DNA from: an uncultured Pelagibacteraceae bacterium
GTDB lineage: Bacteria > Pseudomonadota > Alphaproteobacteria > Pelagibacterales > Pelagibacteraceae
Direction of reading: 5' to 3'
Length of the DNA stretch: 5,657 bases
NCBI GenBank assembly: GCA_902632515.1
Contig: CACPDA010000021.1
Coordinates: forward strand, 1-5,657
A program made the position numbers and the translations under genes. Under the pieces are notes generated by a model that was given only the letters and a program-made list of their open reading frames with translations, was not told the origin of the DNA and made no database searches. Shown here piece by piece: positions 1 to 5,657 of this stretch; the first letter of the stretch is position 1, and each line of letters opens with the position of its first letter.

Positions 1-988
1 AAATGAATGTTTTGCTGATTTTAGGACAGAAAAGGACAAATTTTATTATGCCTTAGGTGGTATTAAAGCTGTTGGTTATGAAGCTGTTTCTAATATTGTT
101 AAAGAAAGATTAAATAACGGTAAATTTAAATCGCTTTCAGATTTTATAAATCGAGTGAACCCAAAAGATATTAATAAGTTACAATTGGAAGGATTAGTAA
201 AAGCTGGAGCTTTTGATAATTTAAATATGAATAGACATTCTTTATTCAATTCTATACCTAATTTAATTACAAAGTCTAAGAATATTTTTGAAAATAAATT
301 AGCCAATCAAATTGATTTATTTGGTGATAATATAAATGAGGAAAAAGAACTATTTACAGATGTTAAAGATTGGAAATTTGAAGAAAGGCTTTCTAAAGAA
401 TTTGAGTCTGTAGGTTTTTTTATTTCAGATCATCCCTTAAATCAATTTAAAGAAATTTTTGATGATTATAATATTTATGATTATTTAACCTTTAAAGATA
501 ATGACTCTCAAAAAGAAACTAACATAGCTGCAACATTACTAAAAATTCAGGAAAGAAAAACTGCAAAAGGAAATGCTTATGCAGTTTTGAAACTTACTGA
601 CTTAACAAGTGTATTTGAGTTATTCATATTTTCAGATATATTAGAGCTAAACAGAGAAATCTTAAAAGAAGGGAGCTCTCTAATTCTTACATTAGTAAAA
701 TCAATTACAGATACAGAGAACAGATTTAAAAGAATTAATGTTCAAAAAATAGTTTCATTAAAAGATTTACTTAATAAACCCATACAAGAAGTCACATTTA
801 ATTTAAGATCATCTAAAGAATTAGAAGATTTGTCTAAATTTTTACCTGAAAATGGTAATACTATTATTAAGATTAATATTAGTGATAAAAATAATGATTA
901 CAGTTTTCAGTTAAAAAATAAGCGAAATATTGATAGAAAAACCATTAATCTCCTTAGAAATAAGGAAATATCTGCAATTATAGCTTAA
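1..988 (+). CDS. dnaE: DNA polymerase III alpha subunit, C-terminal part (5' end outside window)
   Basis: This is the 3' end of the replicative polymerase subunit that extends DNA strands at the fork. The frame is open from base 2, so the coding region starts before the window, and the TAA stop is at 986-988. About 328 residues are visible, against roughly 1,150 for the whole family protein. In order they are: a helix-hairpin-helix region (YALGGIKAVG, near 47-76, with the FKSLSDF and LVKAGAFDNL segments after it); a beta-clamp-binding pentapeptide QIDLF at 308-322; the conserved GFFISDHPL segment at 413-439; an OB fold from about 521 to 745 (KTAKGNAYAVLKLTD, then ELFIFSD); and a C-terminal domain that in the family contacts the clamp-loader tau subunit. 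The polymerase active site and PHP domain lie outside the window. A GTG at 155 could be mistaken for a start, but homology continues upstream of it in the same frame. Product identity is very secure. No obvious intrinsic terminator follows the gene. Confidence 0.97.
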   Translation, partial: NECFADFRTEKDKFYYALGGIKAVGYEAVSNIVKERLNNGKFKSLSDFINRVNPKDINKLQLEGLVKAGAFDNLNMNRHSLFNSIPNLITKSKNIFENKLANQIDLFGDNINEEKELFTDVKDWKFEERLSKEFESVGFFISDHPLNQFKEIFDDYNIYDYLTFKDNDSQKETNIAATLLKIQERKTAKGNAYAVLKLTDLTSVFELFIFSDILELNREILKEGSSLILTLVKSITDTENRFKRINVQKIVSLKDLLNKPIQEVTFNLRSSKELEDLSKFLPENGNTIIKINISDKNNDYSFQLKNKRNIDRKTINLLRNKEISAIIA

Positions 989-1034
989 TTTCCACTTGTT
1001 AATTAGAAAAAATCTTTGTAAATATTCATCAAAT

Positions 1035-1040
1035 TAAAAT
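1035..1040 (+). promoter_or_regulatory. Candidate -10 box for the rpsB transcript
   Basis: TAAAAT matches the sigma-70 -10 consensus TATAAT at five of six positions. A start 7-8 bases downstream would fall near 1047-1048, exactly where the structured rpsB leader begins, which is the main argument for it. No good -35 element is visible at 16-18 bases upstream. An alternative pair is TTGTTA (996-1001) with TAAATA (1019-1024), 17 bases apart but with a poorer -10. In sequence this AT-rich, chance -10 matches are common. Read-through from dnaE is also possible. Confidence 0.3.
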
Positions 1041-1045
1041 TAACA

Positions 1046-1118
1046 CGCACACAGTTATTGGTTTAATACCTCCGGTCCTTTAGTGGCAATTACTGTGGTG
1101 GCTTAACCGGGAAAAAAT
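1046..1118 (+). ncRNA. Ribosomal protein S2 (rpsB) mRNA leader, structured cis-regulatory RNA
   Basis: This 5' leader probably lets S2 protein repress its own operon. Bases 1046-1111 hold 32 G/C of 66, an island in otherwise very AT-rich DNA. A long stem is visible: 1048-1050 pairs with 1098-1100, and 1051-1055 with 1092-1096, with G1097 bulged out. After one U-U mismatch (1056/1091), 1057-1060 pairs with 1087-1090. The 26-base loop contains UCCGGU (1071-1076), which is complementary to ACCGGG (1106-1111), seven bases before the ATG. Together they would form an H-type pseudoknot covering the ribosome-binding region. From memory, comparative genomics of Pelagibacter intergenic regions reported structured leaders upstream of the S2 and S12 genes, and S2 represses rpsB-tsf in gammaproteobacteria. 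Position and composition match that S2 leader. The base pairing is read by eye; the pseudoknot and the direction of regulation are inference. Confidence 0.75.
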
Positions 1119-1121
1119 ATG
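1106..1121 (+). promoter_or_regulatory. rpsB ribosome-binding region, overlapped by the leader pseudoknot strand
   Basis: GGGA at 1109-1112 lies six bases before the ATG at 1119 and can pair with the UCCU core of the 16S anti-Shine-Dalgarno (one G-U pair). It is one of the few Shine-Dalgarno-like sequences in the window. The same G residues form the 3' strand of the proposed pseudoknot with 1071-1076. Ribosome binding and leader folding would therefore exclude each other. Confidence 0.5.
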
Positions 1122-1919
1122 AAAATACCAAACGTTACAATTCAACAATTATTAGAAGCAGGAGTCCACTTAGGTCACAAGACATTAAGATGGAATCCAA
1201 AAATGAAGAAATATATTTTTGGAAAAAGAGATTCTATTCACATTATCGACCTAACTCAAACTTTAGAGTTAACAAAAATTGCTCTTGAAAAAGTTTACAG
1301 TACAATAGAAAATAATGGAAAAATATTATTTGTATCAACAAAAAAACAAGCTTCAGAGGCTATTGCTGAACTAGCAAAAGAAACAAATCAATATTTTGTT
1401 AATTATAGGTGGTTAGGAGGTATGCTTACTAACTGGGGAACTATTTCAAACTCAATAAAGAAACTAAAAAAAATAGAAATAGATTTAACTTCAGAAAATA
1501 GAGGTTTTACAAAAAAAGAACTTCTTAAAATGAGTGTTAAAAAAGACAAACTTCAAAGATCGTTAGGTGGAATAGCTGAAATGAAAAAAATTCCAGATCT
1601 AGTATTTATTATAGATACAAATTATGAATCTTTAGCTATACAAGAGTCAGTCAAGTTAGGTATCCCTATTATTGCTATTTTAGATAGTAATTCAAATCCA
1701 GATGGAATTGAATATCCTATTCCTGGAAATGACGATGCTCGGAGAGCTATAGACCTTTATTGTAATTTAATAAAAGAAACTATAATTTCTGCCTCAAAAA
1801 ATTTAACTAAAATAGAAACGAAAAAAGTAAATGATGATAAAAATAAAACTATTGAGGAAATTGATAGAGAAAAATTAGAAAAAAAGTTTTCTAAAAAAAA
1901 GAATAATAAATTAAACTAA
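1119..1919 (+). CDS. rpsB: 30S ribosomal protein S2
   Basis: S2 is a late-assembling protein on the head/body junction of the 30S subunit, needed for S1 to bind and for initiation. The 266-residue product has all the family landmarks: [17 protein letters not shown] (13-29), YIFG and IHIIDL (32-45), the near-invariant [10 protein letters not shown] (97-106), PDLVFIID (159-166), [12 protein letters not shown], and [13 protein letters not shown] ending near 211. After about residue 230 comes a charged Lys/Glu/Asn-rich tail, a low-complexity extension common in AT-rich alphaproteobacteria. The ATG start is fixed by the N-terminal [17 protein letters not shown], which matches alphaproteobacterial S2 proteins, and by the structured leader directly before it. 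It is the first gene of the cluster; tsf begins two bases after its stop, the usual bacterial pairing. Expression is probably feedback-controlled by S2 itself through the leader. Confidence 0.99.
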   Translation: MKIPNVTIQQLLEAGVHLGHKTLRWNPKMKKYIFGKRDSIHIIDLTQTLELTKIALEKVYSTIENNGKILFVSTKKQASEAIAELAKETNQYFVNYRWLGGMLTNWGTISNSIKKLKKIEIDLTSENRGFTKKELLKMSVKKDKLQRSLGGIAEMKKIPDLVFIIDTNYESLAIQESVKLGIPIIAILDSNSNPDGIEYPIPGNDDARRAIDLYCNLIKETIISASKNLTKIETKKVNDDKNKTIEEIDREKLEKKFSKKKNNKLN

Positions 1920-1921
1920 TT

Positions 1922-2773
1922 ATGAGTGATATTGAAAGTATAAAAAAATTAAGACAAGCAACTGGAGCTGGTTTTAAAGACTGTAATTTAGCAATTAAGG
2001 AGTCTAATGGGGATTTGAATAAAGCAGTTGAGATACTAAGAGTAAAAGGTATTTCAAAAGCATCAAAAAAAATGTCAAGAGATGCCAGAGAAGGAGTTGT
2101 AGCTATTAGCGGAGATAGTAAAAAAACATCTATAATTGAAGTTAATTGTGAAACAGATTTTGTTGCAAAGAATGAAAATTTTGTAGAATTTGTTAAAGAG
2201 CTTAGTGATCTTAATAATGAAAAAAATTCAAATATTGAAGAATTAAAAAAAACAAAAATGAAAAATGGAACTACTGTCGAAGAAACTTTAGTAGCGTTAA
2301 TAGCTAAAATTGGTGAAAAAATTACAATAGGTAAAGTTAAAACTATTTCAAATTCTTCATCAACGAATTATCAATATTTGCATACAGTTGTTAAAGATAA
2401 TTTAGCCAAATTAGCAGTAGTTGTTTCATTAGAAACAAAGAATAATTCTGATACTGTAAAAAATTTTGGAAAACAATTATCTATGCACATAGCAGCTTCT
2501 AATCCATTGGCGTTAGAGTCAAATCTTATTGACAAGTCAATTATTGATAAAGAGCAGGAATTAGTTACAGAAGAACTTAAAAATTCAGGTAAACCAGAAG
2601 ATATTGCAAAAAAAATCAGTCAAGGTAAGATGAATAAGTTTAAAGAGGAAAATGCACTTTTAACTCAGGATTGGGTCATGGAACCTAAAAAGAAAGTTAA
2701 AGATGTTTTAAAAGAACTCGCAATTAACGATTTAAAGATAAAGGAATTTAGCAGAATTAAAATAGGCGAATAA
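1922..2773 (+). CDS. tsf: Translation elongation factor Ts
   Basis: EF-Ts is the nucleotide exchange factor that strips GDP from EF-Tu so it can reload GTP and aminoacyl-tRNA. The 283-residue length is normal. The N-terminal UBA-like domain is at about 4-45 ([18 protein letters not shown], then AVEILRVKG). The EF-Tu-contacting TDFVAKNE motif is at 78-85. The dimerisation core carries [16 protein letters not shown], with the HIAA signature starting at H189. Near the C-terminus, [18 protein letters not shown] corresponds to the family's LL-Q-FV-DP-K-V-LL segment. The ATG lies two bases after the rpsB stop with no Shine-Dalgarno, so translation probably depends on ribosomes finishing rpsB. Its stop directly abuts the frr ATG (TAAATG). 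pyrH, the usual next gene, is absent. Identification is secure. Confidence 0.99.
   Translation: MSDIESIKKLRQATGAGFKDCNLAIKESNGDLNKAVEILRVKGISKASKKMSRDAREGVVAISGDSKKTSIIEVNCETDFVAKNENFVEFVKELSDLNNEKNSNIEELKKTKMKNGTTVEETLVALIAKIGEKITIGKVKTISNSSSTNYQYLHTVVKDNLAKLAVVVSLETKNNSDTVKNFGKQLSMHIAASNPLALESNLIDKSIIDKEQELVTEELKNSGKPEDIAKKISQGKMNKFKEENALLTQDWVMEPKKKVKDVLKELAINDLKIKEFSRIKIGE
2764..2766 (+). promoter_or_regulatory. Weak Shine-Dalgarno (AGG) for frr
   Basis: AGG ends seven bases before the frr ATG, inside the last codons of tsf, at the normal spacing. It is short, so coupling to tsf translation may matter as much as 16S pairing. The tsf, uppS and dxr starts show nothing comparable. Confidence 0.35.
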
Positions 2774-3325
2774 ATGTTTGATGAGAAATCACATAGCCTT
2801 AAAATGGATAAAACAATTGAAGTTTTTTCTAAAGAACTATCTTCACTAAGAACTGGTAGAGCTAACGCTGCAATGTTAGATATCGTGAAGGTGGATGTAT
2901 ATGGACAACAAATGCCAATTAATCAGGTTGGAAGTATTACTACACCAGAACCAAGAATGATTAATATTCAAGTTTGGGATCAAAATAATGTTTCATTAAT
3001 TGATGCTGCTATTAAAAAGTCAGAATTAGGTCTAAATCCACAAATTGATGGTCAATTAATTAGATTGCCTATACCTGAATTAAATGAAGAAAGAAGATCA
3101 GAAATAAAAAAGATCATTAAATCAATGGGAGAGAAATGTAAAATTTCTATAAGAAATATTCGAAGAGATGCGAATGAAGAATTAAAAAAATTATTAAAAT
3201 CAAAAGAAATTAGTGAGGATGATGGAAAGTCATTTGAAAAAAATGTTCAAAATATAACAGATAAGCATATTCAAATTGTTGATGATAAAGTATCATCTAA
3301 AGAAAAAGAAATAATGACTATATGA
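2774..3325 (+). CDS. frr: Ribosome recycling factor
   Basis: RRF works with EF-G and IF3 to split the post-termination ribosome from the mRNA and deacylated tRNA. The 183 residues match the usual 185. Landmarks are SLRTGRANAAMLD in the first long helix, VDVYGQQMPINQVGSI and TPEPRMINIQVWD in the small beta domain (domain II), then LGLNPQIDGQLIRLPIPELN and EERRSEIKK leading back into the three-helix bundle. The conserved basic segment ISIRNIRRDANEELKKLL and the KEISEDD motif follow. The start codon sits with zero bases between it and the tsf stop, and homology covers the full N-terminus (MDKTIEVFSKELSSLRTGRA aligns with the family). The last four bases, ATGA, also contain the uppS start. Nothing in the protein looks degraded. 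Confidence 0.99.
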   Translation: MFDEKSHSLKMDKTIEVFSKELSSLRTGRANAAMLDIVKVDVYGQQMPINQVGSITTPEPRMINIQVWDQNNVSLIDAAIKKSELGLNPQIDGQLIRLPIPELNEERRSEIKKIIKSMGEKCKISIRNIRRDANEELKKLLKSKEISEDDGKSFEKNVQNITDKHIQIVDDKVSSKEKEIMTI

Positions 3326-3996
3326 ACCCATTGAGACATGTAGCCATCATTATGGATGGCAATGGAAGATGGGGTCAAAAATTTAAAAATTCACGCAACG
3401 CAGGACACAAAGCAGGATTAAATACTGTTGAAAAAATTATTAAACAAACAATAAAAAACAAGATAAGTTTTTTAACTTTATTTGCTTTTTCTACAGAAAA
3501 TTGGAAAAGACCAAAAAAAGAGATAAATTTTTTATTTAGTTTATTAGAAAATTTTTTGAAAAATCGAATAAATGAGCTTCATAATCAAAATATAAAACTT
3601 AAAATTTTAGGATCAAAAAAGTTTTCACCAAAATTGAATAAACTTTTAAATGAGTCTGAAAAAAAAACATCAAAAAATAACAAATTACAAATTAATCTTG
3701 CATTAAATTATGGTTCTAAATCAGAATTGATAGAAGCTTTTAAAAGAATTAAAAAAAATAAAAGTACAATTAGTGAAAAAAATTTGAGTAGAAATTTACA
3801 AACTAAAAATATACCAGATCCTGACTTATTAATAAGAACTGGCGATACTAAAAGATTGAGTAACTTTTTGTTATGGCAGCTTGCTTATTCAGAAATCTTC
3901 TTTGAAAAAAAGTTATGGCCTGCTTTCAGTGAAAAAGATTTTAATAGAATAATTAAGGAATATAGAAGTATTAAAAGAAATTTTGGAAATATTTAA
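3322..3996 (+). CDS. uppS: Undecaprenyl diphosphate synthase (cis-prenyltransferase, UppS family)
   Basis: The enzyme adds IPP units in cis to farnesyl diphosphate, giving the C55 carrier used for peptidoglycan and other surface polymers; it acts at the inner face of the membrane. The 224-residue protein is shorter than the E. coli enzyme (253) because both ends are trimmed. RHVAIIMDGNGRWG (5-18) contains the catalytic Asp12 (E. coli D26). His29 (H43), Asn60-Trp61 in FSTENWKRP (N74/W75), Arg172 (R194), Arg178 (R200), Ser180 (S202) and Glu191 (E213) are all present. The usual RTGGE-R-SNFLLWQ signature reads RTGDTKRLSNFLLWQ, so Thr176 replaces the normal Glu (E198) and Lys177 sits at E. coli H199. 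The start overlaps the frr stop (ATGA) with no Shine-Dalgarno, pointing to coupled translation. Product length (C55 or shorter) cannot be read from sequence. Confidence 0.97.
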   Translation: MNPLRHVAIIMDGNGRWGQKFKNSRNAGHKAGLNTVEKIIKQTIKNKISFLTLFAFSTENWKRPKKEINFLFSLLENFLKNRINELHNQNIKLKILGSKKFSPKLNKLLNESEKKTSKNNKLQINLALNYGSKSELIEAFKRIKKNKSTISEKNLSRNLQTKNIPDPDLLIRTGDTKRLSNFLLWQLAYSEIFFEKKLWPAFSEKDFNRIIKEYRSIKRNFGNI

Positions 3997-4628
3997 TGAT
4001 AAGAGAATTTGAAAAAAGATTATTAACTTCACTAATATTGATACCTATATCGATATTCTTTATTATAAAAGGTTCAATTCTTTTAATACTTTTTTTAAGT
4101 ATTTTGTTTTTAGTTACAAGTTATGAGTGGGTTCAAATGAGTAAAAAAAACAACTTATTTAGATTTTTAGGAATAATTTTCCTTTTTTTTTCATTTTATT
4201 CAGCATTTTTTTTGAGAGATACATTAGGACTAGATTTTTTTCTGTTTATAATTTGTATTTGTATTTTTACTGATATTGGTGGATATGTTTTTGGTAAGTT
4301 TTTAAAGGGACCTAAATTAACTAAAATAAGTCCCAACAAGACATATGCTGGAGTTGCTGGTGGTTTTATTCTTTCTTTAACTGCAGGTTTAATTTTTTTA
4401 AAAATTTCAGATGATGAACTTTTTAACAATTATACAATAGATTTTTTAATCTTTATATTTATCATTTCCCTAATTAGTCAAATAGGTGATTTAATAATTT
4501 CTTATTTTAAAAGAAAAGCTAAAATTAAAGATACTGGAAAATTTTTACCAGGTCATGGCGGTTTTTTAGATAGGATTGACGGTTTAATTTTTGTGATACC
4601 AATAATTTATTTTTATACAATTATTTGA
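3996..4628 (+). CDS. cdsA: Phosphatidate cytidylyltransferase (CDP-diacylglycerol synthase)
   Basis: This inner-membrane enzyme makes CDP-diacylglycerol from phosphatidic acid and CTP, the branch point for phosphatidylethanolamine, phosphatidylglycerol and cardiolipin. The decisive evidence is the complete family signature at residues 169-195: SYFKRKAKIKD, then LPGHGGFLDRID. Before it are TDIGGYVFGK (92-101), ISPNKTYAG (111-119) and GDLIISYFKR. Hydrophobic stretches suited to membrane helices lie at about 9-24, 27-43, 55-73, 79-91, 120-135, 148-163 and 197-209. At 210 residues it is clearly shorter than E. coli CdsA (285); the loss is in the N-terminal membrane part and loops, while the catalytic C-terminal half is intact. 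KTYAG stands where many homologues have KTWEG or KTWSG. The ATG shares its A with the last base of the uppS stop (TAATG). dxr starts one base after its stop. Confidence 0.97.
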   Translation: MIREFEKRLLTSLILIPISIFFIIKGSILLILFLSILFLVTSYEWVQMSKKNNLFRFLGIIFLFFSFYSAFFLRDTLGLDFFLFIICICIFTDIGGYVFGKFLKGPKLTKISPNKTYAGVAGGFILSLTAGLIFLKISDDELFNNYTIDFLIFIFIISLISQIGDLIISYFKRKAKIKDTGKFLPGHGGFLDRIDGLIFVIPIIYFYTII

Positions 4629-4629
4629 T

Positions 4630-5657
4630 ATGAAAAAAAAAATTGCAATATTAGGTTCTACAGGCTCTATAGGAAAAACTTTAATTAATATAATTAAAAA
4701 AGATAAAAAAAATTTTGAAATTGTTTTATTATCTGCTGATGGAAATTATAAAGAACTATTAAAACAAGCTAAATTTTTTAAAGTTAAAAATTTAATTATC
4801 ACAAATGAAAGTAGTTTTAATAAAGTAAAAAAAGATAGATTTTCAAAAAAAATAAATATTTATAACAACTTCAATAATTATGGAAAAATTTTTAAGAAAA
4901 AAGTTGATTATACCATGAGTTCTATATCAGGCATACAAGGACTTAAACCTACGATTGAAATCATAAAGTACACAAATAAAATAGCTATTGCTAACAAAGA
5001 AGCAATCATATGTGGTTGGGACTTAATTCAAAAAGAGTTAAAAATAAACAAGACAAAATTTGTCCCCGTAGACTCCGAACATTTTTCAATTTGGTATGCC
5101 TTAAGAGATATCAAAAAAGAATTAATTGAAAAAATTTACTTAACAGCTTCAGGAGGTCCTTTTTTGAGTAAACCTTTAGATAAATTAAAAAATGTAAATT
5201 ACAAACAAGCTATCAAACATCCTAATTGGAAAATGGGAAAAAAAATATCAATAGATTCTGCCACAATGATGAATAAAGTTTTTGAGATTATCGAAGCTAA
5301 AAAAATTTTCAATATTTCTTATAAAAAATTGTCAATTTTAGTTCATCCAAAATCATATGTTCATGCAATTATTAAATTTAAAAATGGTTTAACAAAAATA
5401 GTAGTACATGACACAAATATGAGAATACCAATATCTAATTCTCTACATTCATCCTCAAAAATAATTTACTCAAAAAAAATTGATTTTAAGATTTTAAATA
5501 ATTTAGATTTTAGAAAGGTAGAATATAAAAGATTTCCCATTGTAAAGATTTTAAATAAATTACCTGAAAAATCCTCTTTGTATGAAACCATTTTGGTCTC
5601 TATAAACGATAAATTAGTCGATTTATTTTTAAAAAATAAGATTAAATTTACTGATAT
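4630..5657 (+). CDS. dxr: 1-deoxy-D-xylulose 5-phosphate reductoisomerase (3' end outside window)
   Basis: DXR converts DXP to 2-C-methyl-D-erythritol 4-phosphate with NADPH, the first committed step of the MEP isoprenoid pathway. The frame is open from the ATG at 4630 to the window end: 342 codons, so about 45-55 residues are missing compared with the usual ~390-400. The NADPH-binding Rossmann motif ILGSTGSIG is at 7-15 and IANKEA at 120-125. The metal and substrate residues Asp148 and Glu150 lie in PVDSEH (E. coli D150/E152), followed by LTASGGPF (171-178). HPNWKMGKKISIDSATMMNK contains His197, Trp200, Met202, Ser210, Asn215, Lys216; Glu219 follows (E. coli H209 to E231). VHPKSYVH follows. 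All catalytic residues visible are intact. The start is one base after the cdsA stop, without a Shine-Dalgarno, and is followed directly by a run of ten A. It supplies the pathway that makes substrate for uppS upstream. Confidence 0.98.
   Translation, partial: MKKKIAILGSTGSIGKTLINIIKKDKKNFEIVLLSADGNYKELLKQAKFFKVKNLIITNESSFNKVKKDRFSKKINIYNNFNNYGKIFKKKVDYTMSSISGIQGLKPTIEIIKYTNKIAIANKEAIICGWDLIQKELKINKTKFVPVDSEHFSIWYALRDIKKELIEKIYLTASGGPFLSKPLDKLKNVNYKQAIKHPNWKMGKKISIDSATMMNKVFEIIEAKKIFNISYKKLSILVHPKSYVHAIIKFKNGLTKIVVHDTNMRIPISNSLHSSSKIIYSKKIDFKILNNLDFRKVEYKRFPIVKILNKLPEKSSLYETILVSINDKLVDLFLKNKIKFTD

Noticed and set aside
155..157. GTG as a possible start of a separate gene
   Set aside because: DnaE homology (YALGGIKAVG and FKSLSDF segments) continues upstream in the same frame to the window edge, so it is an internal valine codon.
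76..306. Open frame of 76 codons on the minus strand
   Set aside because: It lies wholly inside dnaE on the opposite strand, has no recognisable domain, and is explained by AT-rich codon composition.
989..1034. Possible intrinsic terminator after dnaE
   Set aside because: No GC-rich hairpin followed by a T run is present; the sequence is plain AT-rich DNA, so termination may be Rho-dependent or absent.
1046..1111. Possible tRNA or small independent RNA gene
   Set aside because: No cloverleaf, T-loop motif or CCA end is visible, and the fold runs into the rpsB start codon, which points to a cis-acting leader.
4183..4191. Run of nine T within cdsA as a frameshift or decay sign
   Set aside because: The reading frame continues through it with good family homology on the downstream side, so it is simply Phe/Leu codons in a membrane helix.
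4196..4429. Open frame of 77 codons on the minus strand
   Set aside because: It is antisense to the CdsA coding region, which has a complete family signature; no start-site signal or domain supports it.
1..5657. A previously undescribed defence, mobile or biosynthetic system
   Set aside because: Every coding stretch belongs to a well-known housekeeping family and there are no repeats, integrase, transposase or unknown genes.

Overview
The window is a stretch of very AT-rich bacterial chromosome that carries only core housekeeping genes, all on the + strand. The low GC, A-rich codon choice, Lys/Asn/Ile-rich proteins, tight packing and gene order (dnaE, then rpsB-tsf-frr-uppS-cdsA-dxr) fit a streamlined alphaproteobacterium. 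A SAR11/Pelagibacter-type marine bacterium is the best guess. That assignment is inferred from composition, gene order and the rpsB leader, not from a database match.

Layout. Bases 1-988 are the 3' end of dnaE (replicative DNA polymerase III alpha subunit): the helix-hairpin-helix region, a QxDLF-type beta-clamp-binding motif, the OB fold and the C-terminal tail. A 130-base gap follows (989-1118), the only intergenic region of any size. Its downstream half is a GC-rich island (32 G/C in bases 1046-1111) that folds into a long stem-loop. The loop can pair with the bases just before the rpsB start codon. This looks like the autoregulatory ribosomal protein S2 leader, and a plausible -10 box lies just upstream of it.

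From 1119 to the end runs one compact gene train: rpsB (ribosomal protein S2), tsf (elongation factor Ts), frr (ribosome recycling factor), uppS (undecaprenyl diphosphate synthase), cdsA (CDP-diacylglycerol synthase) and dxr (DXP reductoisomerase, cut off by the window end). Every junction is between a 4-base overlap and a 2-base gap, so the genes are probably co-transcribed and largely translationally coupled. Shine-Dalgarno sequences are nearly absent.

How the genes fit together. rpsB, tsf and frr supply a ribosomal protein, an elongation factor and a recycling factor. dxr commits carbon to the MEP isoprenoid pathway, whose product IPP is used by uppS to build the cell-wall lipid carrier. 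cdsA makes the CDP-diacylglycerol used for phospholipids. The cluster thus links translation capacity to envelope growth, with S2 feedback at the leader as the likely control point. The gene usually found between tsf and frr (pyrH, UMP kinase) is missing here.

I found no mobile element, CRISPR array, tRNA, rRNA, phage gene or unknown protein-coding gene. The points most worth a second look are the rpsB leader pseudoknot, the missing pyrH, and the altered RTGGE-type motif in UppS.
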